Source: Planctomycetaceae bacterium (GTDB lineage: Bacteria > Planctomycetota > Planctomycetia > Planctomycetales > Planctomycetaceae). From it: DNA of 58,459 nt. Positions 16,427 to 24,580 of the stretch are shown piece by piece (the stretch's first letter is position 1; each line of letters starts with the position of its first letter). The notes beneath the pieces are model-generated. The model saw only the letters and a program-made list of their open reading frames with translations, ran no database searches and was not told the DNA's origin. The stretch spans positions 1 to 58,459 of the forward strand of contig JAKFUF010000074.1 of the NCBI GenBank assembly GCA_021732845.1. The letters are read 5' to 3'. A program made the position numbers and the translations under genes.

Positions 16427-17413
16427 TCAGGGCTGCATCTGTTCGCGAATGAAACTCAGCGTGCGGGCATGGGCGGCGGCAACAGCTTCCGGCTTGCCAT
16501 CGCGCAGTCCGTGTTCGGCCCCCTGAATCGAAATCAACTCGTGCTTCACGCCATTCCGCGTCAGCTCGCGATCCATGTCGACCGAGCAGGAATAGGGCAC
16601 ATCGGTGTCGGCCGTCCCGTGGATCATCAAAGTCGGCGGATAGGCCCGGGTGATGAGCTTCACCGGGCAGTAGGCGTCGAGCTTCCCGGATTCCTTCAGC
16701 GGGTCAATGCCGGTGACGGCGAACCCCCAGCCACCGACCTGCCGCTGGTGTCGATAGAAGTTGATGCGGGCTTTGGCAGCCATGGCATCATCGGTGTTGG
16801 TGAACACCGACTTGCCCACTCCGGCGAGGGCTTCGCCAGCGTCAACCGGTTCGCCATGGTGCAGCGACAGAGCCCGCGTCCATTGTCCGTCGATATCACC
16901 GTAGCCCCAGTAGGCGACGAGGGCCTTCGGCTTCGGTGTAATGATCGCTCCAGCGAGCATGGTGAGGTAACCACCGGCCGAGCCACCGGTGACCACGATG
17001 CGGTTCGTGTCGGCCTGGAAGAGGGCTGGTCCTTCCTCATGCAGCCAGCGGAAGGCATCCTTCAGGTCGGCGGCGATTTCCGGGAGTTTGACTTCCGGGG
17101 CCAGCCGGTAGTCGAAAGAGATGAAAATCCAGCCTTCTTGGTTGCAAAGTTCAAACACATTTTTGGGAATTTGCGTGCGGCTGCCAACGATCAACGCGCC
17201 CCCATGCAGCCAGACCACCACCGGACGCGGTTCGGTGCCCGCCGGCCGATAGACATCGGCGGCGATTTTCACATCGCCCACGGTCTTGTAGATGTGGGTC
17301 GTCTTCCGCAGCTTTACAGGAAGTGCCGCCTTGTCTTGGGCCCCCACCTGTCCATTGGAGATGAACAGCGACACCAGCACAGCGGCGACAAGCAGGCGGA
17401 TGCGTCCAGCCAT
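16427..17413 (-). CDS. Secreted alpha/beta-hydrolase (esterase/lipase, HSL-like)
   Basis: A 328-residue protein with an N-terminal signal peptide (RIRLLVAAVLVSLFISNGQV, cleavage near AQDK). The alpha/beta-hydrolase fold has the oxyanion motif WLHGGALIVG, the nucleophile elbow VTGGSAGGYL (GxSxG), a probable acid in GTADTDVPYS and the histidine in GAEHGLRDG. It fits the HSL/acetylxylan-esterase-like group that deacylates esters outside the cytoplasm; substrate unknown. Its start lies 26 nt after the stop of the STAS gene, so the two are probably one unit, although their functions are not obviously related. Confidence 0.85.
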   Translation of the reverse strand: MAGRIRLLVAAVLVSLFISNGQVGAQDKAALPVKLRKTTHIYKTVGDVKIAADVYRPAGTEPRPVVVWLHGGALIVGSRTQIPKNVFELCNQEGWIFISFDYRLAPEVKLPEIAADLKDAFRWLHEEGPALFQADTNRIVVTGGSAGGYLTMLAGAIITPKPKALVAYWGYGDIDGQWTRALSLHHGEPVDAGEALAGVGKSVFTNTDDAMAAKARINFYRHQRQVGGWGFAVTGIDPLKESGKLDAYCPVKLITRAYPPTLMIHGTADTDVPYSCSVDMDRELTRNGVKHELISIQGAEHGLRDGKPEAVAAAHARTLSFIREQMQP

Positions 17414-17439
17414 GTTTCAAACTCTCCATCGGCAGGCAA

Positions 17440-17802
17440 TCAGGCCAGGTCGTTGAGCGCTTCAGAGCGGGTGTCGTACAGCGCCCATAAGGTATCCAGC
17501 GCGGTGACGGACAGCAGTTCACGAGCCATCGGACTGGCGCCGGAAATCACCATTTCCCCGCCGCGCGTCTTGACGAACTTGTGGCACCGCAACAGAAGTG
17601 AAAGGAACACCGATCCGAAAAAGTTGACCTCGCTGAGGTCGAACACAATCATCGGCGCGGAGAGGCGTTTCAACGGAGACATCACGATTTCCGCCGCCTG
17701 CTCAATCAGGTCCCACCGCATGTGTTCCACATGCTCCGCCGGAACGATGACCACACAGTTTCCGTGCCACTCAATCTCAAAGCTGTCTTTCGTATCGCTC
17801 AT
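17440..17802 (-). CDS. STAS-domain protein (anti-sigma-factor antagonist-like)
   Basis: A 120-residue single-domain STAS protein. [20 protein letters not shown] corresponds to the conserved strand-loop-helix where SpoIIAA-type proteins carry a phosphorylatable serine; the usual Asp-Ser is Gly-Ser here. Proteins of this kind switch partner anti-sigma kinases by serine phosphorylation, but no RsbW-like kinase is present in the window. The ATG at 17802 is chosen because the fold starts just after it; the longer frame upstream has no family match. Confidence 0.8.
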   Translation of the reverse strand: MSDTKDSFEIEWHGNCVVIVPAEHVEHMRWDLIEQAAEIVMSPLKRLSAPMIVFDLSEVNFFGSVFLSLLLRCHKFVKTRGGEMVISGASPMARELLSVTALDTLWALYDTRSEALNDLA

Positions 17803-18359
17803 GCGAGGGCTCAGGAGAATGATGGGAACGGTCTGACCATCCACCCGCAGAGGATTCTGCCGTCGAGAGTGAGGGCGGTGACAGTTGAACGCGCAAAGTA
17901 CCCGGTTCAAATTCGCATTGCAACCGGTTCCAAAAGGTGACACCAATCTACAGTCAGAATTCGAAGGGCCTGGCAACTTCTCTCGGTTGCGAAAGATAAT
18001 CCGTTGATGGCATGGGCAGCGGGAAGCCACATGCTGAAACTGCCAGATCTGGCCGCATTGGCACTGCATTCGCTTGGATATGACACTCAATTCGCGTATC
18101 CTTCCTCAAATCAACGGCTAAATCCTTGGACAAGCCGTTTCAATTTGTGTCGTCTCACTTCACCAGTGAGCGAGGAACCCCGATAGCGGATGAAGAAGGC
18201 GGCGCAAGCCGCGCATCCGCGACAGGGGTTCCGCAGCGAGCAGAACTTACCAGTCGCCGCAGTGTGCGCGGCGACATCCACGTCACGCAATGGCCGGCCG
18301 ATCATGCCCTCGACAAGGGTGCCACTCCGACGGAAAGTTCGTCGCCGCGGCCAATAATC
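17803..18359. other. Divergent intergenic region with one palindromic repeat
   Basis: These ~557 bp lie between the STAS gene and the membrane-protein gene. Palindromic element E4 (18169-18248) occupies the middle. The membrane-protein frame stays open back to 18126 across the repeat, but the likely start is after it. No operator was recognised. Confidence 0.5.
18169..18248. repeat. Palindromic repeat (copy E4)
   Basis: The arms GGAACCCCGATAGCGGA (18174-18190) and TCCGCGACAGGGGTTCC (18217-18233) pair around an inner hairpin GCGGCGCAAGCCGC. It is a close relative of the in-gene copy at 10330-10417 and reads in the same peptide frame as that copy if translated, though here it is probably leader DNA. 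Confidence 0.85.
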
Positions 18360-19724
18360 ATGGAACATATTCTCCTCGAATACCGGGTGAATGAACCCAC
18401 CTGGTTTTATCTCTCGTTTCTGCTGATCGTCGCGGTCTTCTTCAAGTTCACGCGGCTGTGGTCGATGCGCAATCTCGACCTGGCCCTGTTGCTGGTGATC
18501 ACGCCGGGACTGCTGCTGATCGAGAAGGAGCGGGCCGCCGGCTACACGTGGTTGTTCGCCACTTCGGGGCTGCTGTTGATCCGCAGCCTGCTGGATGGCG
18601 TCCTCGTGCGCCGTCCCCGACGCGAGACAAACATGAATGCCGCGGGCATGACGTTTCTCTGCGCCGCGGCGTTCGTCTTCCTCACGACCAAGGTTCTGAC
18701 CGAGCCGCCCCCGCCGTCACTGGCGGCATCGGTCAGTCAAACTTCGGCGTCGCCAGAAGAGTCTGCCATCGTCGCGGTGGCGTTGCATGTCACCGAAGCG
18801 CCCGCGACGCTGGGGCCGGCATCTCCGTTGATCACCGCGCCGGTCGTGCAGCTCTCGCGGGCGACCACCGGGCAGTGGGATGTCGACATCGTGGCTTCCC
18901 GCACGCTGGTCATTCTCGCGCATTTGTCGGTCGTCATCGGGTTGATCCTGGTCGGATACCACCTGTTCGCCGATGTCGAGATGGGTGTGGCCATGGGCAC
19001 GATGTACATGCTGCTGCCCTGCACATCGCACGACGTGGCGATGCAGGGGATGGCGTTCCATGTGCTCCCGGCGGCACTGATTGTTTGGGCCATCTGGGCC
19101 TATCGCCGTCCAATGCTGTCGGGAACATTCATCGGAGTCGCGTGCGGGATACTGTTCTTCCCGATCTTCCTGTTGCCGCTGTGGTGCGCATTCTATGGCT
19201 GGCGGGGGACTCTTCGCTTCCTGGGCGCGGTGGCGATTGTGGCCGGGGTGCTTGTCGCCGGCCAGTTGCTGATGACCTCCGACGCCCACTCGTTTTTGCG
19301 GCAAACCCTGGGATACCTGGACAGCAAGGAGCTGCAGTTTGGAGCGGAAGCAGGGGCGGCCGGTTTCTGGCAGGTGCACCATGCGGCCTACCGGATTCCG
19401 GTCTTCGCCACCTATCTGTTGATGTTGGTAGCCCTGATCATCTGGCCGCACCGCAAGAACCTGGCGAATCTCATTGGCCACTCGGCTGCGATCGTCATTG
19501 GGATTCAATTCTGGTACCTGCAGCAGAACGGGGCCTTCGTGCTGTGGTATCTGCCGTTGATGATCCTGCTGATGTTCCGGCCGCAGCTCGCGCAGCATGG
19601 CGCGCCGAGCATTGAGCCACTGCTGCGGAACCGTGCGGGCGGAACCGTGGTTCCTGAACAGTCGATGATGGCGGGCTTCACGCGTTCCTGGGAAAAATGG
19701 AGCGTCCGTTCGCATTCGGGCTGA
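18360..19724 (+). CDS. Polytopic membrane protein of unknown function
   Basis: A 454-residue integral membrane protein with roughly ten hydrophobic segments (e.g. WFYLSFLLIVAVFFKF, LALLLVITPGLLLI, LVILAHLSVVIGLILVGYHL, IPVFATYLLMLVALIIW). I do not recognise a domain; it resembles GT87-like or conserved planctomycete membrane proteins only in composition. The ATG at 18360 starts a standard first helix; the frame upstream to 18126 is repeat-derived. The last codons and the TGA lie in a decaying 16-bp tandem repeat (19714-19780), so the C-terminal residues (VRSHSG) may be repeat-derived. It appears to be monocistronic. Confidence 0.75.
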   Translation: MEHILLEYRVNEPTWFYLSFLLIVAVFFKFTRLWSMRNLDLALLLVITPGLLLIEKERAAGYTWLFATSGLLLIRSLLDGVLVRRPRRETNMNAAGMTFLCAAAFVFLTTKVLTEPPPPSLAASVSQTSASPEESAIVAVALHVTEAPATLGPASPLITAPVVQLSRATTGQWDVDIVASRTLVILAHLSVVIGLILVGYHLFADVEMGVAMGTMYMLLPCTSHDVAMQGMAFHVLPAALIVWAIWAYRRPMLSGTFIGVACGILFFPIFLLPLWCAFYGWRGTLRFLGAVAIVAGVLVAGQLLMTSDAHSFLRQTLGYLDSKELQFGAEAGAAGFWQVHHAAYRIPVFATYLLMLVALIIWPHRKNLANLIGHSAAIVIGIQFWYLQQNGAFVLWYLPLMILLMFRPQLAQHGAPSIEPLLRNRAGGTVVPEQSMMAGFTRSWEKWSVRSHSG

Positions 19725-19780
19725 CCCCCGTCGATTCGAGCTGATCCCGATTCGAGCTGATCCCGATTCGAGCTGATCCT
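19714..19780. repeat. 16-bp tandem repeat GATTCGAGCTGATCCC overlapping a stop codon
   Basis: Three near-perfect units occupy 19733-19780, preceded by a diverged unit (ATTCGGGCTGACCCCC, 19714-19730) that contains the TGA of the upstream membrane-protein gene. Confidence 0.85.
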
Positions 19781-19829
19781 GGGTTGAATTGCGTGATTCG
19801 TTTCGAATCCGTATGCAGAGTCCTCGCGC

Positions 19830-19880
19830 GATTTTGGGACACCGCCAACGGATCTGAAGTGAGCGCCAGCGAGCAGATCC
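19830..19880. repeat. Partial palindromic repeat (copy E5)
   Basis: TTTTGGGACACCGCCAACGG matches the left arm of copies E1 and E6; the right arm is reduced to AGATCCACGAC, so this is a decayed or truncated copy. Confidence 0.55.
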
Positions 19881-20196
19881 ACGACTTCGCTGACGGCATG
19901 AGTTCCCCGAAGGAATTCCATTGACGGCTCCGAATGTGGACGGCTCCGAACGTGGACGCCGGCTCCGTTTCAGAGGGCGGGTGGATTGCAAAACACCCAG
20001 TGAACACGCAGGTACAAGCTGTGCAATCTGAGCCACTGGTCCATCCCCAGATCTGGGAGTCCGTCATGAGTTGCGACGGCTGCATTCCGTGAGTCAGCGG
20101 CTGGCCCTCACACAATCTTCAAAAATTTTGCAGCAGTAAGCATCCAATTCATTTCGATTTGCGCCAATTCCCCAGAAATCCGTGGCGGCACTTTGC

Positions 20197-20224
20197 TTGA
20201 CAATCTGCCACCGGTTCTTATAGT
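20197..20224 (+). promoter_or_regulatory. Putative sigma70-type promoter of nrdJ
   Basis: TTGACA (20197-20202), a 16-bp spacer, then TATAGT (20219-20224). It is the best box pair in the upstream gap and points at nrdJ with a ~190-nt untranslated leader. Confidence 0.5.
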
Positions 20225-20424
20225 GGCCAGTGTCTCAGGCACAAGATCTAGGGCTTTTCGGCGAGAACAATCGCTACCACTTGTGCTGTCACTCATCATA
20301 TTTCCCAAGCAATTTCTCTGGACGCACGTATAGTTCAGGCATTCCGAGTGCCGATGGACCTATGTGTATTATTTGCCGGACGCAGGTCGTCACTGCAAAT
20401 TGACTTCGGGAACCTAGGAGGTGC

Positions 20425-23340
20425 ATGATGCACGCGCATCAAGGGTCGGGGAACGGGTTGGCAACGGGGACGAAGGCTGCTCTGGGTGCGGAAGCCATGC
20501 ACATCGCCCCGCGGTTCTGTCCTGAAGGGGCGGATCCCTTCGAAACAGTGGAGTGGGAACTCCGCTCGGCTCAGATCAAGGATGAGAACGGCAAGGTACT
20601 GTTTGAGCAGACCAACTGCGAAATTCCCGCTCCATGGAGCCCTCTGGCCACCAATGTGGTGGTCAGCAAGTACTTCTTCGGCGAACCCAACACTCCGGAA
20701 CGCGAGAAGAGCGTCCGGCAGGTGATTCATCGCGTGGCCCGCACGATCGCCGACTGGGGCACGAAGGACGGCTACTTTGCCAGCCCGGAAGACGGCGAAA
20801 CCTTCTACCGCGAACTGGCGTGGCTCTGCCTGCATCAGCACGGCAGCTTCAACTCGCCCGTCTGGTTCAACGTCGGCCTCTACCATCAGTATGGGGTTCT
20901 GGGCTGCCGCGGCAACTACCGCTGGGACACCCAAACCCGCTCGATTCAGCGTCCCGAAACCCCCTACGAATTCCCGCAGGCCTCCGCGTGCTTCATCCAG
21001 TCGGTTGAAGACAACATGGAAGACATCATGCGGCTCGCCACCAGCGAGGCCATGCTGTTCAAGTTCGGCTCGGGCACCGGCACCGACCTCTCCTCCATCC
21101 GTGGCTCGAAGGAAAAGCTGTCCGGTGGCGGAACCCCCTCGGGACCGCTGTCGTTCATGCGGGTTTACGACCAGATTGCCGCCGTGGTGAAATCGGGCGG
21201 CAAAACCCGCCGCGCCGCCAAGATGCAGTCCCTCAAAGACTGGCATCCAGACATTCTGGAATTCATCCAGGCCAAGGCGAAGGAAGAGAAGAAGGCCCGC
21301 ATCCTGATTGGCAGCGGCGAATATGAGGCGAACTTCAATGGCGAAGCCTACAGTTCGATCATGTTCCAGAATGCCAACCTGTCGGTCCGCCTGAGCGACG
21401 AGTTCATGCAGGCGGTGCAGAAGGACGGCACCTGGACCACACGCTGGGTCACCGACCCCACCAAGGCTGGCCCGGAATACAAGGCCCGCACGCTGATCCG
21501 CGAGATGGCCGAAGGGACATGGTTCTGCGGCGACCCAGGCGTTCAGTACGACACCACGATCAACCACTGGCACACCTGCCCGAACTCGGGACGGATCAAC
21601 GCCTCGAACCCGTGTTCCGAGTACATGTTCCTCGACGACACGGCCTGCAACCTCTCCAGCCTGAACCTCAAGAAGTTCATGAAGGCGGACGGTGGCTTCG
21701 ATGTCGAGCGTTACCGGGCCGCGGCGGCGATCTATCTCACCGCCCAGGAAATCCTGGTCGACCATGCCAGCTACCCCACGCCAGCCATTGCCGAGAACAG
21801 CCACCGTTACCGGCCGCTGGGGCTGGGCTTCGCCAACCTCGGCAGCATGCTGATGTCGATGGGCCACGCCTACGACAGCGATGCCGGCCGGGGTATTGCC
21901 GGTGCCCTCACCGCACTTTTGACCGGGCAGGGCTACCTGTCCAGCAGCGAGATCGCGGGGAACATCGGGACGTTTGCGGGATACAAGGAAAACGAACAGC
22001 CGTTCCTGCGCGTCATGCAGATGCACCGCGACGCCGTCGAAAAGATTCATCCGTCCTGCCCGGCGTATCTGCGCGATGCCGCCCGCACCGTGTGGAACGA
22101 ATGCCTCGCCTCGGGCCGCAAGTACGGCTACCGCAATGCCCAGGCCACGGTGCTGGCACCGACCGGGACCATCGCCTTCATGATGGACTGCGACACGACC
22201 GGCATCGAGCCGGACATCGCCCTCGTGAAGTACAAGCAGCTTGCCGGCGGCGGCATGATGAAGATCGTCAACCGCACCGTGCCACAGACACTGCAGAAGC
22301 TGGGTTACGATGTCGGCCAGGTCGAAGCGATGCTGGCCTATATCGACAAGCACGACACCATTGAAGGCGCGCCGGACTTGATGGCCGAGCACCTGCCCGT
22401 GTTCGACTGTGCCTTCAAGGCCCGCAACGGCAAGCGGTCGATCCACTGGAAGGCCCACGTCAAGATGATGGCTGCCGCGCAGCCGTTCCTTTCCGGGGCG
22501 ATCTCCAAGACCGTCAACATGCCGGAAGAGTCGACGGTCGAGGACATCGAAGCCGCTTACTTCGAGGGCTGGAAGCTCGGGCTCAAGGCTCTGGCGATCT
22601 ACCGCGACAATTCGAAGGGCAGCCAGCCACTGTCGACGACCAAGGAAGGCGACCGCAAGAAAAGCGAAACCACGGCAGCGGCACCGCAACCGGCGCCAGT
22701 GGCCGCTCCCTACCGGCGGCGTCTGCCCTCGACGCGGCGCTCGGTCACGCACAAGTTCTCTGTCGGCGGCCACGAAGGCTACATCACTGTTGGCCTGTTC
22801 GAGGACGGCAAGCCGGGCGAACTGTTCATCACGATGGCCAAGGAAGGCAGCACCATCGGCGGCCTGATGGACATCATCGGTGCCGAAACGTCGCTCGGCC
22901 TGCAGTATGGCGTGCCGATTGACGTGTTCGTCAACAAGTTCTCCCACACCCGGTTCGAGCCCGCCGGCTGGACCGACAACAAGGACATCCCGAACGCCAA
23001 GAGCGTGGTGGATTACATTTTCCGCTGGATGGGGATGGAATTCATTCCCGGCTACCGGGAAGCGAATGCCCCGCAACGCGACACGAACGGCAACGGCCAT
23101 GCCGCAGCGGCCACCACCCATCCCGCGGCCCTCGCGGCGCTGCCGGTGATGACGGAAGCGGAACGCGAAGCCGAGGAGTTGGAAAACGCGGGTGAACTGT
23201 CCGGCCCGGCGATTCGCAGCAAGCAGTTCGCGAAGTTCCAGGCCGATGCGCCTGCCTGCGACAACTGCGGAGCGATCACGGTCCGCAACGGCAACTGCTA
23301 TCTGTGCCACAACTGTGGAAACAGCATGGGCTGCAGTTGA
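20425..23340 (+). CDS. nrdJ: Adenosylcobalamin-dependent (class II) ribonucleotide reductase
   Basis: A 971-residue single-chain enzyme that reduces ribonucleoside diphosphates to deoxy forms, using adenosylcobalamin to make the thiyl radical. Seen: GTGTDLSSIRGSKEKLSGGG, the NPCSEYMFLDDTACNLSSLN active-site region with catalytic Cys and Glu, APTGTIAFMMDCDTTGIEPD, and a C-terminal module with CDNCGAITVRNGNCYLCHNC, a zinc-ribbon/redox-cysteine tail typical of NrdJ. Being B12-dependent it needs no oxygen and no NrdB subunit; none is nearby. AGGAGG at 20415-20420 sits 4-5 nt before ATG 20425, with a second ATG at 20428. A rho-independent terminator follows at 23505-23540. A 991-residue antisense frame across the gene is a GC-driven shadow. 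Confidence 0.96.
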   Translation: MMHAHQGSGNGLATGTKAALGAEAMHIAPRFCPEGADPFETVEWELRSAQIKDENGKVLFEQTNCEIPAPWSPLATNVVVSKYFFGEPNTPEREKSVRQVIHRVARTIADWGTKDGYFASPEDGETFYRELAWLCLHQHGSFNSPVWFNVGLYHQYGVLGCRGNYRWDTQTRSIQRPETPYEFPQASACFIQSVEDNMEDIMRLATSEAMLFKFGSGTGTDLSSIRGSKEKLSGGGTPSGPLSFMRVYDQIAAVVKSGGKTRRAAKMQSLKDWHPDILEFIQAKAKEEKKARILIGSGEYEANFNGEAYSSIMFQNANLSVRLSDEFMQAVQKDGTWTTRWVTDPTKAGPEYKARTLIREMAEGTWFCGDPGVQYDTTINHWHTCPNSGRINASNPCSEYMFLDDTACNLSSLNLKKFMKADGGFDVERYRAAAAIYLTAQEILVDHASYPTPAIAENSHRYRPLGLGFANLGSMLMSMGHAYDSDAGRGIAGALTALLTGQGYLSSSEIAGNIGTFAGYKENEQPFLRVMQMHRDAVEKIHPSCPAYLRDAARTVWNECLASGRKYGYRNAQATVLAPTGTIAFMMDCDTTGIEPDIALVKYKQLAGGGMMKIVNRTVPQTLQKLGYDVGQVEAMLAYIDKHDTIEGAPDLMAEHLPVFDCAFKARNGKRSIHWKAHVKMMAAAQPFLSGAISKTVNMPEESTVEDIEAAYFEGWKLGLKALAIYRDNSKGSQPLSTTKEGDRKKSETTAAAPQPAPVAAPYRRRLPSTRRSVTHKFSVGGHEGYITVGLFEDGKPGELFITMAKEGSTIGGLMDIIGAETSLGLQYGVPIDVFVNKFSHTRFEPAGWTDNKDIPNAKSVVDYIFRWMGMEFIPGYREANAPQRDTNGNGHAAAATTHPAALAALPVMTEAEREAEELENAGELSGPAIRSKQFAKFQADAPACDNCGAITVRNGNCYLCHNCGNSMGCS

Positions 23341-23364
23341 GGTTCTCGCTCAATGGTCTCGCTT

Positions 23365-23435
23365 GATTCCCGGGCACCGCCAGCGGATCAAGAGCGAGAC
23401 CTGTCGAGCGGATCCGCGACAGGTGTGCCGGAATC
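23365..23435. repeat. Palindromic repeat (copy E6)
   Basis: Left arm CCGGGCACCGCCAGCGGATC and right arm GATCCGCGACAGGTGTGCCG. The same organisation as the copy at 4206-4275, with inner GCGGATC/GATCCGC pairing retained. It lies between nrdJ and its terminator. Confidence 0.75.
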
Positions 23436-23504
23436 AGGCAACATTAAACAGAGCTGAGGGGTGCCGTTAACGGAGCATGGCAAGGAAGCTCGACCCACCC
23501 CAGG

Positions 23505-23540
23505 AAACGCCCCGGTGCAAGCCGGGGCGTTTTCGTTTTT
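23505..23540 (+). terminator. Rho-independent terminator after nrdJ
   Basis: AACGCCCCGG-TGCAAG-CCGGGGCGTT followed by TTCGTTTTT: a 10-bp GC-rich stem and a U-rich tail, ~165 nt past the nrdJ stop. Confidence 0.85.
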
Positions 23541-23689
23541 CTCGCGCCACCACACCTCGTGGATTGCTTCCGCTATGCAGAATGCAGGCGGCCATCCGGC
23601 CCGGGCGCGTCAAGCGTGGCGGATGGGGCCGATGGCCAACTTCGGGGCCGACCCGACGGCGAGCGAGAACACAACCAGCACTGATCTGA

Positions 23690-24313
23690 TCACACCCACA
23701 AATTTGCCTCAATCCACTCGATCAGCAGTTTGGCAATGGCAGACTTGGAATCTGCCCAAGTGGCTGCCGTCTGGCCATTGGCCGTGATCAGTTCGACCCG
23801 GTTGTCCTCCGACCCGATGGCTGAAGGTTGGTTAAGCACGATGGCGTCACAATTCTTGGTCGAAAGTTTTCGCAGCGCCCCTTCACGCGGGTTCTGTGCC
23901 TCGAGGGCAAAGCCCACGACCCAGCGTCTTCCCTTCGTGGCTCCCAGAGCCGCCAGCACATCGGCGGTTTCCACCAGTTCCAGCGTCAACCCCTGACCCG
24001 TCTTCTTGATCTTGCCCTTCGCTATGAGCTTTGGCGTGTAGTCGGTCACTGCTGCCGCGGCGATCACGCCATCGCAGGCGGCAAACAACCGCTCGCACGC
24101 GTCGAACATCTCCTGGGACGATTCGACCGCCGTGACCTGGCAGCCCTGCGGCGGCTTCAGGCAGACCGGCCCCGTCACCAATTCGACTTGATGCCCCGCC
24201 GCCACAGCCGCCGCCGCCAAGGCGTACCCCATCTTGCCGGTGCTGGCATTGGATAGAAACCTGACTTCGTCCAGGTATTCCCGTGTCGGTCCGGCGGTGA
24301 TCAGAATTCGCAT
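23690..24313 (-). CDS. coaB: Phosphopantothenate-cysteine ligase, stand-alone CoaB domain
   Basis: A 207-residue CoaB: RILITAGPTREYLDEVRFLS at the N-terminus, NASTGKMGYALA, AAAAVTDYTP and KIKKTGQ, the nucleotide- and phosphopantothenate-binding motifs of the ligase that joins cysteine to 4'-phosphopantothenate in coenzyme A synthesis. In most bacteria this is the C-terminal half of bifunctional CoaBC; here the flavin-dependent CoaC decarboxylase half is absent, so it should be encoded elsewhere. ATG 24313 matches the domain start; the frame extends to 24427 without family similarity. Confidence 0.9.
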   Translation of the reverse strand: MRILITAGPTREYLDEVRFLSNASTGKMGYALAAAAVAAGHQVELVTGPVCLKPPQGCQVTAVESSQEMFDACERLFAACDGVIAAAAVTDYTPKLIAKGKIKKTGQGLTLELVETADVLAALGATKGRRWVVGFALEAQNPREGALRKLSTKNCDAIVLNQPSAIGSEDNRVELITANGQTAATWADSKSAIAKLLIEWIEANLWV

Positions 24314-24580
24314 GGTATGAGCAGGGGGATGTCTGGAGTTTGAGTTCAATCGGCTCGCAATTGTAGTGTCGGCTTCAGCCGACCGGTCAACAGTCAGCGT
24401 CAATGATACGGGAATCTCCAGTGTCACCGCTGCAGAGATGTGGGCTGAAGCCGGCTGAAGCCCACGCTGCGGGCGTTCTCAACCCGCATCTGCGTCACAA
24501 ACCCACCGCGCCTCATCCAGACCCCAGAACTGACCGATCTGTATCGAGTGCGCGCAAAATCCAGTCCGGGGAGGTACAGC
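24314..24580. other. Divergent intergenic region with small palindromes
   Basis: About 267 bp between coaB and the penicillin-binding-protein gene. GTCGGCT-TC-AGCCGAC (near 24366-24381) and GGGCTGAAGCCGGCTGAAGC (near 24442) are short self-complementary repeats sharing a GGCTGAAGCC word. No gene and no clear promoter boxes. Confidence 0.45.

Larger units (their letters stand above)
19725..20424. other. Intergenic region upstream of nrdJ
   Basis: About 700 bp hold the tandem repeat at 19714-19780, a partial palindromic element (19830-19880), a 16-bp direct duplication GACGGCTCCGAATGTG / GACGGCTCCGAACGTG (19923-19954), and the putative nrdJ promoter (20197-20224) with a ~200-nt leader. I looked for a cobalamin riboswitch and for NrdR boxes and saw neither clearly. 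Confidence 0.55.

Noticed and set aside
20225-20424. Cobalamin riboswitch before the B12-dependent reductase
   Set aside because: Looked for the conserved B12-box words in the leader and did not find them; a covariance-model search would settle it.
20335-23310. 991-residue antisense frame across nrdJ
   Set aside because: Its product is low-complexity Arg/Gly/Val/His-rich, with no motif, and it mirrors the strong class II RNR gene. It is a GC-bias shadow.
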